64,000 bases of DNA from NCBI GenBank assembly GCA_018228705.1, contig CP073694.1, positions 62,001 through 126,000 on the forward strand, in the 5' to 3' direction. A model generated the notes under the pieces. The model did no database searches and had not been told where the DNA came from. It saw nothing but the letters and a program-made list of their open reading frames with translations. The position numbers and the translations under genes were made by a program. This document shows positions 56,436 through 64,000 of the stretch, one piece after another (position 1 is the stretch's first letter; every line of letters starts with the position of its first letter). This DNA is from Dysosmobacter sp. Marseille-Q4140. Lineage in GTDB: Bacteria > Bacillota > Clostridia > Oscillospirales > Oscillospiraceae.

Positions 56436-57027
56436 AATACCGCAGCAGAATGGTCATCCGCTCCCGCTCCGGCAGGTGGTCGATGGCCTCCCGCAATGCG
56501 ATCCGCTCCACCAGGCTCTCCTCCGGGGCCTCGGTACCCAGGGTCCCCTCCAGGGTCAGCCCGTCGGCGGTCTCCCGCTGGAGGGAGTCCGGCGCGTCCG
56601 TGGCCAGATCCACCTGGGCGATCTCCTCCGCCGTCCAGCCTGTGGCCTCCGACAGCTCGCTGAGAACCGGTTCCCGGCCCAGCTGCTGCCGCAGCCGCTG
56701 GCGGACAGTGTAAAGCGTTTGCGCTTGCTCCCGCAGGCTCCGCCCCACTTTGATGGCGCCGTCATCCCGGAGAAAGCGCCGGATCTCCCCGGCGATCTTG
56801 GGCACGGCGTAGGTGGAGAAGCAGGTGCCATAGTCGAAGTCGAAGCCCTGGACCGCCTTTAAAAATCCCAGGCACCCCAGCTGGTACAGGTCCTCCGGGT
56901 CCACGCCCCGGCCGTAGTACCGGCGCACCACGCTCCAGATCAGGCCGTTGTTCTCGATGACCGCCTGCTCGCAGGCGTCCCGGTCTCCCTCCTGGGCCGC
57001 CCGCAGCAGCTCCAGTGCGGCGCTCAT
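56323..57027 (-). CDS. sigF: RNA polymerase sporulation sigma factor SigF
   Basis: A 234-residue sigma-70 protein with region 2 (D-L-Y-Q-L-G-C-L-G-F-L-K-A, F-S-T-Y-A-V-P-K-I-A-G-E-I), region 3 and region 4 (L-P-E-R-E-R-M-T-I-L-L-R-Y-F, G-V-S-Q-V-Q-V-S-R-L-E). The gene order spoIIAA-spoIIAB-sigF identifies it as the forespore factor SigF rather than SigG. Its start overlaps the spoIIAB stop by 4 bases. The 3' end is antisense to the tail of the SOS-operon gene. Confidence 0.93.
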   Translation of the reverse strand: MSAALELLRAAQEGDRDACEQAVIENNGLIWSVVRRYYGRGVDPEDLYQLGCLGFLKAVQGFDFDYGTCFSTYAVPKIAGEIRRFLRDDGAIKVGRSLREQAQTLYTVRQRLRQQLGREPVLSELSEATGWTAEEIAQVDLATDAPDSLQRETADGLTLEGTLGTEAPEESLVERIALREAIDHLPERERMTILLRYFKGLTQDQTARILGVSQVQVSRLERRGLKRLRESFGP

Positions 57028-57473
57028 CGCACCGCTTTCATCCGGGGCGCCAGATGCTTGCGCATGACCACCGTGGTGCCCCGGCCCGGCACGGACCGGA
57101 CCGTCAGGCGGTCCATGAAGCTCTCCATGATGGTGAAGCCCATACCGCTGCGCTCCTCGCCGCCGGTGGTGAACATGGGCTGGCGGGCCTTCTCCACGTC
57201 GGGGATGCCCCGGCCGTGGTCCCGGACCGTGATCTCCAGCACGTTGTCCGGGCAGATCCGCAGCTTCACCTGCACCTGGCCGATGGCCTCCGGATAGGCG
57301 TGGACGATGGCGTTGGTCACCGCCTCGCTGACGGCGGTCTTGATGTCCTCCAGCTCGTTGAGGGTGGGGTCCATCTGGGCGGCGAAGCAGGCGGCCGCCG
57401 CCCGGGCGAAGCCCTCGTTGGCGCTGCGGCTGGGAAATTGCAGCGTCACTTCGTTGTTGGCTTTGATCTTCAT
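57024..57473 (-). CDS. spoIIAB: Anti-sigma F factor SpoIIAB
   Basis: A 149-residue GHKL-fold kinase. It has the N box E-A-V-T-N-A-I-V-H-A-Y, the G1 box D-H-G-R-G-I-P-D and the G2 region G-M-G-F-T-I-M. SpoIIAB binds SigF and phosphorylates SpoIIAA. It lies between spoIIAA and sigF in the usual order. Confidence 0.95.
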   Translation of the reverse strand: MKIKANNEVTLQFPSRSANEGFARAAAACFAAQMDPTLNELEDIKTAVSEAVTNAIVHAYPEAIGQVQVKLRICPDNVLEITVRDHGRGIPDVEKARQPMFTTGGEERSGMGFTIMESFMDRLTVRSVPGRGTTVVMRKHLAPRMKAVR

Positions 57474-57492
57474 GGTATGTATCCCTCCTGTT

Positions 57493-57798
57493 TCATCGAA
57501 TGGTCACCAGCCGGCCGATGCCGGCGGCGTCCAGGACCCGGCGGGCCTGGGACGGCACGTTGCACACCAGCAGGCTGCCGTCCAGCAGCTGCATCCGCTG
57601 CTGGGCCCGCAGGATCAGCGCGATGCCGGAGCTGTCCATAAAGGTGACGCCGGACATGTCCAGCACCAGCTGCCGTGGCAGGGCCGCGTCCACCGCCAGC
57701 TCCAGCTGCCGGATGGCGTCCCTGGCGCCGTGGTGGTCCACCTCGCCGCTCAGCTCCAGCAAGAGCTTGCGGTCCACGCTTTTGGCGTTCAGTTCCAT
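57493..57798 (-). CDS. spoIIAA: Anti-anti-sigma F factor SpoIIAA
   Basis: A 101-residue STAS-domain protein with G-E-V-D-H-H near residue 20 and the phosphorylation loop F-M-D-S-S-G-I-A. The second Ser (residue 57) corresponds to the site phosphorylated by SpoIIAB. Unphosphorylated SpoIIAA frees SigF in the forespore. The start is the ATG at 57798 after GGAGGAAC; the longer frame to 57939 has no such site. SigH control is known in Bacillus, but I could not place a SigH promoter with confidence. Confidence 0.93.
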   Translation of the reverse strand: MELNAKSVDRKLLLELSGEVDHHGARDAIRQLELAVDAALPRQLVLDMSGVTFMDSSGIALILRAQQRMQLLDGSLLVCNVPSQARRVLDAAGIGRLVTIR

Positions 57799-58022
57799 GA
57801 GTTCCTCCAATCCGCCGCCAGACGCGGCAAAGGCTGAAATTGCCCCTCGGGGCGCGGTTTTCCCCTCCATTATAGGGACTTGTCCCCCGCTTTTTTGTCG
57901 GATTTCTTCCGCTGTCCGCCATTTTTTGAAAATCTTCACTGTCGCCTTGCCTCCCCCGCCCGGACGGTGTTATGATGGAGCCATCCCAGATGAAATGACA
58001 GCGGTAAAGGAGCGGTATTTTT

Positions 58023-58649
58023 ATGAAGGTCCTTTTGATCAACGGCAGTCCCCACCCCCGGGGCTGCACGGATACGGCGCTGCGGACGGTGGCCGGCGCT
58101 CTGGAGGAGCGGGGGCTGGAGGCGGAGATCCTCCACCTTGGCGCGGGGCCGGTGCGGGACTGCGCCGCCTGCGGCGCCTGCAAGAAGGCGCCGGGCCGGT
58201 GCGCCTTTGACGGGGACATCGTCAACATCCTGATCGAAAAAGCCCGGGAGGCGGACGGCTTCGTGTTCGGCTCCCCGGTCTACTACGCCCACCCCACGGG
58301 GCTGATCCTCTCCGTACTGGACCGGGCCTTCTACGCCGGCAAGGACGCCTTCGCTCACAAGCCCGCGGCGGCAGTGGCCTCCGCCCGGCGGGCCGGCACC
58401 TGCGCCACTCTGGACGTGCTGCAAAAATATTTCACCATCTCCCAGATGCCGGTGGTGGCCTCCACCTACTGGACCATGGTCCACGGCATGCAGGCGGAGG
58501 AGGTGGCCCGGGATGAGGAGGGCCTCCAGACCCTGCGGAACCTGGCGGCCAACATGGCCTGGCTGCTGCGCTGCATCGAGGCGGGGCGGGCCGCCGGTGT
58601 CTGCCCGCCCCGGCCGGAGTTGGGCGCCCGGACCAACTTCATCCGCTGA
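58023..58649 (+). CDS. Flavodoxin-fold NAD(P)H oxidoreductase with a CxxCxxC iron-sulfur-type motif
   Basis: A 208-residue FMN-binding protein: L-I-N-G-S-P-H-P-R-G-C-T-D-T-A phosphate loop at the N terminus and F-G-S-P-V-Y-Y-A-H-P near residue 85. A compact cluster D-C-A-A-C-G-A-C with a fourth Cys ten residues on resembles the iron-sulfur flavoproteins of anaerobes. Those proteins move electrons or reduce quinones and oxidants. It is monocistronic; a TTGCCT/TATGAT pair upstream may be its promoter. Confidence 0.85.
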   Translation: MKVLLINGSPHPRGCTDTALRTVAGALEERGLEAEILHLGAGPVRDCAACGACKKAPGRCAFDGDIVNILIEKAREADGFVFGSPVYYAHPTGLILSVLDRAFYAGKDAFAHKPAAAVASARRAGTCATLDVLQKYFTISQMPVVASTYWTMVHGMQAEEVARDEEGLQTLRNLAANMAWLLRCIEAGRAAGVCPPRPELGARTNFIR

Positions 58650-58701
58650 GCTGCCGGGAAACGGCAGAGCCCCCGCGGAAACGAGGAAAACCGAACGAAC
58701 G

Positions 58702-58747
58702 AAAAAACACCCCCTGTACAGGAAAACAGACCTGTACAGGGGGTGTT
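58702..58747 (-). terminator. Intrinsic terminator for the XRE gene strand
   Basis: A perfect 17-bp stem (58706-58722 with 58731-58747) around an 8-base loop. On the minus strand it is followed by TTTT. It is the longest perfect hairpin among the terminators here. There is no T-run on the plus side. Confidence 0.75.
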
Positions 58748-59037
58748 CGCATATCAAAGAGAACATATACACATATCGAAGAAGCAGAGGGTGCAGCCCT
58801 GGGCTGCCTGGGCGGATATTCAGCGGCCGTGCGGATCGGGCAATCCCCGGGCGGCGCCGGTTCCTGGGATGTGCCCGGCGCATTCCCGCGCAGCTCCGGC
58901 TACTGGGACCCGAGGCGGAGCCGCCCTGTGCGCTGCGGATGCCGTGATGCCGCGCCCCGGACGCTGCGCGGCGGAAGCCGCCGCTGCCCCAGTCCCCGCT
59001 TGTTGGGGAATGGATGTTTGGAGCGCGGTGCCGCGCC
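58748..59037. other. 290 bp with no recognised gene
   Basis: GC-rich sequence between the hairpin and the XRE gene stop. Open frames exist in several phases but show no family pattern or ribosome-binding site. This may be the 3' untranslated part of the XRE transcript. Confidence 0.4.
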
Positions 59038-59673
59038 TTATGATTTCCCCCAGGGCAGGCCGTAGTGGAGCCGTAAAGTCTTGATGCTTTGCACCAGAAG
59101 GAGAATGGCGGCCAGCTGCCCCAGGAGGATCCCCCACCGGCCCGGCACCCACTCCAGGCCATAGGGCAACCCGAAGGCGCAGGTGAACGCCAGCAGGTCC
59201 GGCACCACCAGGTCCCGGAAGCGGCCGCCCTCCTTCGCGCCGTAGCGCCAGTTCAGCCGCCCCAGCCACACCGCCGCCGCAAGCTCCGCCGCCAGCAGCC
59301 ACCACATGGGCACCGGCGGTTCCCCGCCCCCGGCCGCGTCCAGCCGGTACTGGTGGAACAGAGAGATCAGCGCCAGCCACAGCACCCGGGCGCAGAAGCC
59401 CTGTCCCACCGCCGCCTGCCGCTCCCTGAGGCTGCGCTCGGCGCTTTTTGCCGCCGGGGTCTGGCCCTCGCGGTCGCACTCGTCCAGCAGCAGGTAGTCC
59501 GTGGACACGCCGAAGATCCGGCTCACCGCCAGCACGTTGGCGGTGTCCGGCACCACCTCCCCCAGCTCCCAGCGGGAGACGGCCTGCCGGCTCACCCTCA
59601 GCTCCGCCGCCAGGGCCTCCTGGCTGAGGCCGCGCTCCCTGCGCAGGCGGTGCAGCTTTTCTCCGAATGTCAT
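59038..59673 (-). CDS. XRE-family regulator with a membrane C terminus
   Basis: A 211-residue protein with an N-terminal Cro/CI helix-turn-helix (residues 5-60: L-S-Q-E-A-L-A-A-E-L-R-V-S-R-Q-A-V-S-R-W-E) and a linker. Three to four hydrophobic helices (about residues 93-112, 120-137, 155-170 and 175-197) follow. Membrane-tethered XRE proteins of this layout are common in clostridia; targets are unknown. It may respond to membrane state. Confidence 0.85.
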   Translation of the reverse strand: MTFGEKLHRLRRERGLSQEALAAELRVSRQAVSRWELGEVVPDTANVLAVSRIFGVSTDYLLLDECDREGQTPAAKSAERSLRERQAAVGQGFCARVLWLALISLFHQYRLDAAGGGEPPVPMWWLLAAELAAAVWLGRLNWRYGAKEGGRFRDLVVPDLLAFTCAFGLPYGLEWVPGRWGILLGQLAAILLLVQSIKTLRLHYGLPWGKS

Positions 59674-59798
59674 GGTTGCGTCCTCCCTGTGTTTGATGGG
59701 CCTATCCTACCAGATTCCTCCGGAAAACGCCACCGCATTAGGCTGGAACCGCCGCAACTGAAAGTGGAATTTAGCAAAATGGGCGGTTTTCGCCGGAC

Positions 59799-59830
59799 AA
59801 AAAACGAGAGGGCGCTTTCGCACCCTCTCG
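59799..59830 (-). terminator. Intrinsic terminator after fba
   Basis: On the minus strand an 8-bp stem (59823-59830 with 59805-59812), plus inner pairing, is followed by TTTTTTG. Confidence 0.8.
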
Positions 59831-59857
59831 CTGCTTAAATCGCTTTGTTCAGGAGAT

Positions 59858-60826
59858 TCAGGCCTTGCCGTCGCAGCCCAGGACGTTGATGAGCTTGTGC
59901 TTCACCAGCTCCTTGATGGCGGCGCGGGCGGGCTTGAGGTACTCGCGGGGATCGAACTTGTCGGGATGCTCGTTGAAGAACTCCCGGATGGTGCCGGTCA
60001 TGGCCAGACGCAGGTCGGAGTCGATGTTGATCTTGCAGACGGCGCTCTTGGCGGCCTGGCGCAGCTGCTCCTCGGGGATGCCAACGGCGTCGGGCATCTT
60101 GCCGCCGTTCTCGTTGATCATCTTCACGAAGTTCTGGGGCACGGAGGAAGAGCCGTGGAGCACGATGGGGAAGCCGGGCAGACGCTTGACGACCTCGTCC
60201 AGGATGTCGAAGCGCAGCGGGGGCGGGACCAGCTCACCCTTCTCATTGCGGGTGCACTGAGCGGCGGTGAACTTGTAGGCGCCGTGGCTGGTGCCGATGG
60301 CGATGGCCAGGGAGTCGCAGCCGGTCTTGGAGACGAACTCCTCCACCTCTTCGGGCTTGGTGTAGTGAGAGGCCTCGGCGGAGACGTTGACGTCGTCCTC
60401 GATGCCGGCCAGGGCGCCCAGCTCGGCCTCGACCACCACGCCGTGGTCATGGGCGTACTCGACGACCTTCTTGGTGATCTCGATGTTCTCGGCGAAGGGC
60501 TTGGAGGAGGCGTCGATCATGACGGAGGTGAAGCCGCCGTCGATGCAGCTCTTGCAGGTCTCAAAATCCGGGCCGTGGTCCAGATGCAGCACGATGGGAA
60601 TGTTGGGGCACTCGATGGCAGCGGCCTCCACCAGCTTCACAAGATAGGTGTGGTTGGCATAGGCGCGGGCGCCCTTGGACACCTGCAGGATCAGGGGGGC
60701 GTTGACCTCGCGGGCGGCCTCGGTGATGCCCTGCACGATCTCCATGTTGTTGACGTTGAAGGCACCCACGGCATAGCCGCCGTCATAAGCCTTCTTGAAC
60801 ATTTCGGTGGAAGTAACCAGTGGCAT
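59858..60826 (-). CDS. fba: Class II fructose-bisphosphate aldolase
   Basis: A 322-residue zinc aldolase splitting fructose-1,6-bisphosphate to the two triose phosphates. Seen are A-F-N-V-N-N-M-E near residue 22, L-H-L-D-H-G-P-D with the zinc His and catalytic Asp, E-A-E-L-G, and G-T-S-H-G then L-H-G-S-S-S-V. It is divergent from a PPi-type phosphofructokinase gene, so two consecutive glycolytic steps share one regulatory gap. Confidence 0.95.
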   Translation of the reverse strand: MPLVTSTEMFKKAYDGGYAVGAFNVNNMEIVQGITEAAREVNAPLILQVSKGARAYANHTYLVKLVEAAAIECPNIPIVLHLDHGPDFETCKSCIDGGFTSVMIDASSKPFAENIEITKKVVEYAHDHGVVVEAELGALAGIEDDVNVSAEASHYTKPEEVEEFVSKTGCDSLAIAIGTSHGAYKFTAAQCTRNEKGELVPPPLRFDILDEVVKRLPGFPIVLHGSSSVPQNFVKMINENGGKMPDAVGIPEEQLRQAAKSAVCKINIDSDLRLAMTGTIREFFNEHPDKFDPREYLKPARAAIKELVKHKLINVLGCDGKA

Positions 60827-60937
60827 ATGATCATCTCCTGTTCAATTTGTTCCGCCCCGCCGCCACCGGCTCACAGCCCTGGAAGGGTAATTGTGAAATC
60901 CGGTGATTCAACTGGACGAAAACGATTTTCTTCTTAG

Positions 60938-60965
60938 ATAATATCACATAAAAAATAAATTGCAA
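60938..60965 (-). promoter_or_regulatory. Promoter for fba
   Basis: On the minus strand, TTGCAA (60960-60965), 16 bases, TATTAT (60938-60943). It is back to back with the PPi-PFK promoter, only 3 bases apart. Confidence 0.55.
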
Positions 60966-60968
60966 GTA

Positions 60969-60997
60969 TTTACAATTCTTTTTTTGAATGATATGAT
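60969..60997 (+). promoter_or_regulatory. Promoter for the PPi-PFK gene
   Basis: TTTACA (60969-60974), a 17-base spacer and TATGAT (60992-60997), about 32 bases before the start codon. Confidence 0.6.
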
Positions 60998-61028
60998 AAG
61001 GAAAACGTTTATAAGAGGAGGATTTCCC

Positions 61029-62267
61029 ATGAGTGAACTGAAAGGCGCCTGCATCTTCGGCCAGTCCGGAGGCCCCACCTCCGTCATCAACGCCAGTGCC
61101 TACGGCGTCATCTCCACCGCCCTGAACAACCCCAACATCACCGCCGTCTACGGCGCCGAGCACGGCATCAAGGGCGTGCTGAACGACCGGCTGTTCGACA
61201 TGAGCAAGGAGGATCCCAAGGAGCTGGAGCTGCTGAAGTACACGCCCTCCTCCGCTCTGGGCTCCTGCCGCTACAAGATGGCCGATCCCGACGTGGACGA
61301 CACCGACTACAAGCGCATCCTGGAGATCTTCAAGAAGTACGACGTGCGCTACTTCTTCTACAACGGCGGCAACGACTCCATGGACACCTGCAACAAGATC
61401 AGCAAGTACATGCAGAAGGTGGGCTATGAGTGCCGCGTGATGGGCGTGCCCAAGACCATCGACAACGACCTCTTCGGCACCGACCACTGCCCCGGCTTCG
61501 CCTCCGCCGCCAAGTATATCGCCACCAGCTGCATGGAGGTCTATCAGGACGCCCGGGTCTATGACACCGGCATGGTCTGCATCATTGAGATCATGGGCCG
61601 CCACGCCGGCTGGCTGGCCGGCGCCGCCGCCCTGGCCACCGCCTACGGCGCCGGTCCCGACCTGGTGTACCTGCCCGAGGTGGACTTCGACATGGACCAG
61701 TTCCTCGCCGACGTGGAGCGCATCTACAAGGAGAAGGGCAACTGCATGGTGGCCGTCTCCGAGGGCATCCACTACGCCGACGGCTCCTTCGTCTCCGAGG
61801 CCAAGACCTCTGCCACCGACGGCTTCGGTCACGCCCAGCTGGGCGGCCTTGCCGCCATGCTGGCCCAGGTGGTCAAGGAGCGCACCGGCGCCAAGGTCCG
61901 CGGCATCGAGCTGAGCCTGCTGCAGCGCTGCGGCGCGCACCTGGCCTCCGAGACCGACATCGAGGAGAGCTTCATGTCCGGCAAGGCCGCCGTGGAGAAC
62001 GCCGTGGCCGGCATCACCGACAAGATGGTGGGCTTCGAGCGCAGCTACGAGAACGGCCAGTACGTCTGCAAGACGAAGCTGCTGGGCCTGACCGACGTGG
62101 CCAACACCGAGAAGAAGGTGCCCCTGGAGTGGATCAACGCCGCTCACAACGGCGTGGAGAAGCCCTTCATTGACTACGTCCTGCCCCTGATCCAGGGCGA
62201 GCCCAAGCTGCCCAAGGAGGACTCCCTCCCCCGCTTCGCCAAGCTGAAGAAGGTCCTGGCGAAGTAA
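61029..62267 (+). CDS. pfp: Pyrophosphate-type 6-phosphofructokinase
   Basis: A 412-residue PfkA-superfamily protein. The nucleotide-loop motif is G-G-N-D-S (113-117) and the catalytic loop is P-K-T-I-D-N-D (141-147). Asp in the first and Lys in the second are the residues that favour pyrophosphate over ATP, where ATP enzymes have Gly in both. G-R-H-A-G-W follows near residue 197. The start is the ATG at 61029 after AAGAGGAGG. PPi use makes the step reversible and saves ATP, which suits a fermenting anaerobe. Confidence 0.88.
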   Translation: MSELKGACIFGQSGGPTSVINASAYGVISTALNNPNITAVYGAEHGIKGVLNDRLFDMSKEDPKELELLKYTPSSALGSCRYKMADPDVDDTDYKRILEIFKKYDVRYFFYNGGNDSMDTCNKISKYMQKVGYECRVMGVPKTIDNDLFGTDHCPGFASAAKYIATSCMEVYQDARVYDTGMVCIIEIMGRHAGWLAGAAALATAYGAGPDLVYLPEVDFDMDQFLADVERIYKEKGNCMVAVSEGIHYADGSFVSEAKTSATDGFGHAQLGGLAAMLAQVVKERTGAKVRGIELSLLQRCGAHLASETDIEESFMSGKAAVENAVAGITDKMVGFERSYENGQYVCKTKLLGLTDVANTEKKVPLEWINAAHNGVEKPFIDYVLPLIQGEPKLPKEDSLPRFAKLKKVLAK

Positions 62268-62280
62268 GCATCCCCCGACG

Positions 62281-62319
62281 AAAAGAGCCGAAGCGGAGTG
62301 TCCGCTTCGGCTCTTTTTT
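62281..62319. terminator. Bidirectional intrinsic terminator
   Basis: A 17-bp near-perfect stem (62281-62297 with 62301-62317) with a 3-base loop and T-runs on both sides, between the PFK gene and the convergent small membrane gene. Confidence 0.9.
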
Positions 62320-62486
62320 TATTGTTTCCGGCGGTCAAGGAACGTACAGATGAACCCCGCGGCTACCGCCACGGCAAAGATCACGCCAAAGGAGCTCCCC
62401 CCGCCGATGAAGCTGTCCAGGGCAAAGCCCGCCAGGCCCGCCGCCAGGGTCCAGAGCACCACCGCAAACATCGTTATGCCGGTCAC
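62319..62486 (-). CDS. Small two-span membrane protein downstream of coaX
   Basis: A 55-codon frame starting with GTG at 62486, 6 bases after the coaX stop, with GAGG 4 bases upstream; an ATG at 62471 would give 50 residues. It encodes two hydrophobic helices (V-V-L-W-T-L-A-A-G-L-A-G-F-A-L and F-G-V-I-F-A-V-A-V-A-A-G-F-I-C) joined by D-S-F-I-G-G-G-S-S. A charged end D-R-R-K-Q follows. The stop overlaps the terminator T-run. No family is recognised. Confidence 0.6.
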   Translation of the reverse strand: MTGITMFAVVLWTLAAGLAGFALDSFIGGGSSFGVIFAVAVAAGFICTFLDRRKQ

Positions 62487-62492
62487 GCTTCC

Positions 62493-63263
62493 TCACTTGT
62501 TCTTCTGATAGATGGTCCAGAGGCCCTCCATCAGCAGGTACTTGTCGTAGACGATCTGGTTGCGGCAGTATTTCACGATCACCGGGGCGTTGCCGCCGGT
62601 GGCCACCACCGTCACGAACTTCCCCGGGAACTGGTCCCGGATCCGGTCCACGATGCCGTCCAGCATGCCGGCGGTGCCGTAGACGATGCCGGCGCGCATG
62701 CACTCCTCCGTGGTCTTTCCGATCAAGGCCTTGGGGTGCTGGAGGGAGATGGCGGGCAGCTGGGCCGCCCGGCGGCTCAGGGCGTCCAGGGACACGCCCA
62801 CGCCCGGCAGCAGCATGCCGCCCTCGTAGTTGCGCCCCTCGGAGATGACGCCGATGGTGGTGGCGGTGCCCATGTCCACGGTGACGATGGGGGGCTGGAA
62901 CTTCTCCAGAGCCGCCACGGCGTTGGCCACGATGTCGGCGCCCACCTGGCTCTGGACGGTCAGGCGAATGTTGAGCCCCGTCCGGACCCCGGGGCCCACC
63001 ACCATGGGCGGCCGCCCCAGCAGCCGAGTCAGAGCCTTTTCCATCATGAAGTTCAGCGGCGGCACCACGCTGCATAAAATCGCCCCGGTGACCTGGTGAT
63101 AATCAAAGTGGTACAGGGTGAACAGGTTCATCAGATCAATGCTGATCTGGTCGGCGGTCTTGCGGCTGTCGGTGTCCAGGGAGGCCAGGAACCGCAGTTC
63201 CCCGTCCCGGCCGAACAGGCCCACGGAGGTGGTGGAATTGCCCACGTCGATGGCAAGCAGCAT
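62493..63263 (-). CDS. coaX: Type III pantothenate kinase
   Basis: A 256-residue ASKHA-fold kinase for the first step of CoA synthesis. It has the phosphate loop D-V-G-N-S-T-T near residue 6, P-G-V-R-T-G-L near 91, G-A-D-I-V-A-N near 108, and D-M-G-T-A-T-T near 130. The start is the ATG at 63263 after GAAAGGAG; the long open frame to 63974 is antisense to the next gene. Confidence 0.93.
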   Translation of the reverse strand: MLLAIDVGNSTTSVGLFGRDGELRFLASLDTDSRKTADQISIDLMNLFTLYHFDYHQVTGAILCSVVPPLNFMMEKALTRLLGRPPMVVGPGVRTGLNIRLTVQSQVGADIVANAVAALEKFQPPIVTVDMGTATTIGVISEGRNYEGGMLLPGVGVSLDALSRRAAQLPAISLQHPKALIGKTTEECMRAGIVYGTAGMLDGIVDRIRDQFPGKFVTVVATGGNAPVIVKYCRNQIVYDKYLLMEGLWTIYQKNK

Positions 63264-63300
63264 GGCGCGCGCTCCTTTCTCTCGGTTCGTCGTTTTCTCT

Positions 63301-63329
63301 ATGGTATCACGTCTCGCCCTCCGGCGCAA
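63301..63329 (-). promoter_or_regulatory. Promoter for coaX
   Basis: On the minus strand, TTGCGC (63324-63329), 17 bases, TACCAT (63301-63306). It is divergent from the next promoter. Confidence 0.45.
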
Positions 63330-63337
63330 GAGGTGCC

Positions 63338-63366
63338 TTGCGCCGGGAGACCCGACGGGGTATAAT
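63338..63366 (+). promoter_or_regulatory. Promoter for the alkyltransferase gene
   Basis: TTGCGC (63338-63343), a 17-base spacer and TATAAT (63361-63366), 30 bases before the start codon. Confidence 0.6.
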
Positions 63367-63395
63367 GGAGAAAACCGATCCAGGAGGCGGCTGCC

Positions 63396-63989
63396 ATGAC
63401 CTATGTGACCACCCTTCCCTCCCCGGTGGGAAAACTGACCCTCTCCAGCGACGGACAGGCCCTGACGGGGCTGTGGCTGGAGGGTCAGAAATACTTCTGC
63501 GCCGGACTGCCAATGGATGTAAAGGAAAAAGACCTGCCGGTATTCCACCAGGCGGAGGCGTATCTGACCGCCTATTTCTCCGGCGCTTCCCTGCCGCCGC
63601 TGCCGCCGCTGGCCCCTGCCGGGACCGATTTCCAGCGCTCGGTGTGGGCCCTGCTCACCGAGATCCCCTGGGGCCGGACCCGGACCTACGGTGAGCTGGC
63701 GGCGGAACTGCGCCGCCGGGGCCTTGGCGGCGCGCCCAGGGCGGTGGGCGCCGCCGTGGGCCGCAACCCCATCTCCATCCTGATCCCCTGTCACCGCGTG
63801 GTAGGGGCCAACGGCAGCCTCACCGGCTACGCCGGCGGCGTGGAGCGCAAGCGCTTTCTGCTGGAGCTGGAGGGGGCGGACCTGTCCGCTCTCCCGGCAA
63901 AGGGCGGCGCGGCAGGGGACGGCGGCTGGACCTACCTTCCTGCCAACCACTGCCGCAGAGGCCGCCGAAATCATTCGAAAGAAGATTGA
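63396..63989 (+). CDS. ogt: Methylated-DNA--protein-cysteine methyltransferase
   Basis: A 197-residue suicide repair protein for O6-alkylguanine. The C-terminal domain has F-Q-R-S-V-W, the helix-turn-helix R-T-Y-G-E-L-A, the Arg-finger region and the active-site I-P-C-H-R-V-V-G. The N-terminal domain is short, as in Ogt-type enzymes. After the domain end a tail of about 25 residues (Gly-rich, then Arg/His-rich) runs to the stop at 63987-63989. Whether it continues a native extension or is accidental cannot be told. Confidence 0.92.
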   Translation: MTYVTTLPSPVGKLTLSSDGQALTGLWLEGQKYFCAGLPMDVKEKDLPVFHQAEAYLTAYFSGASLPPLPPLAPAGTDFQRSVWALLTEIPWGRTRTYGELAAELRRRGLGGAPRAVGAAVGRNPISILIPCHRVVGANGSLTGYAGGVERKRFLLELEGADLSALPAKGGAAGDGGWTYLPANHCRRGRRNHSKED

Positions 63990-64000
63990 GGCGTTAAAGT

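Noticed and set aside
57869..57897. TATAAT upstream of spoIIAA as a sigma-A promoter
   Set aside because: No -35 box at a usable distance, and spoIIA is expected to be SigH-driven; I could not find a convincing SigH site either.
58743..59084. 113-codon plus-strand frame opposite the XRE gene end
   Set aside because: No family pattern; starts inside a terminator hairpin.

Overview
The window is a 64 kb stretch of GC-rich DNA, roughly two-thirds G+C by eye, from an endospore-forming Firmicute. Three sporulation blocks show the lineage: a complete eight-gene spoIIIA operon, spoIIAA-spoIIAB-sigF, and cotJ, with sigH and a CwlD-type amidase nearby. The high G+C, the many small overlapping gene pairs, a pyrophosphate-type phosphofructokinase and dense intrinsic terminators fit an anaerobic gut-type member of the Oscillospiraceae. 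That family assignment is inference from gene content, not a database match.

Layout. 0-11 kb is housekeeping and sporulation: the 3' end of ligA, an HPr-like protein, a cotJA-cotJB fusion with cotJC, cwlD, radA, a Xer-type recombinase, a zinc-ribbon protein, sigH, glmM and ruvC-ruvA-(small membrane gene)-ruvB. 11-18 kb is signalling: a 1418-residue GGDEF/EAL protein, and an ECF sigma factor with a DUF4179 membrane partner. It is followed by a gene-free stretch of about 1.2 kb holding a large imperfect inverted repeat. 18.8-27 kb, read on the minus strand, runs spoIIIAA to spoIIIAH, an Asp23-family gene, nusB, xseA, xseB and ispA. This resembles the Bacillus order without accBC or folD.

27-42 kb is catabolic. 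Two metallo-beta-lactamase-fold proteins flank a LysR regulator. A 2-oxoacid (acetoin-type) dehydrogenase operon encodes E1 alpha, E1 beta, a free lipoyl protein and a free E2 catalytic domain. Divergent from it is a TRAP transporter followed by a VOC protein, an SDR, a zinc alcohol dehydrogenase and three tandem paralogous TIM-barrel isomerase/epimerase proteins. The simplest reading is uptake and oxidation or isomerisation of an unknown carboxylated or sugar-acid substrate.

42-54 kb holds a BlaI repressor with a 1487-residue M56 membrane protease/sensor, a rhodanese, a DHHW-MBOAT-DUF4358 surface acetylation cluster, a threonine-aldolase-like PLP enzyme, and a second ECF sigma factor with a membrane partner. 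54-56.4 kb is the most striking region. A consensus promoter carries three LexA-like boxes at 28-29 bp spacing and drives a 41-codon single-span membrane peptide, a radical-SAM DNA-repair-type protein and its usual partner. 56-64 kb holds the spoIIA operon, a flavodoxin-fold Fe-S flavoprotein, an XRE regulator, divergent fba and PPi-PFK genes, coaX with a small membrane gene, and an O6-alkylguanine methyltransferase.

No tRNA, rRNA, CRISPR array, prophage or insertion-sequence transposase was recognised.
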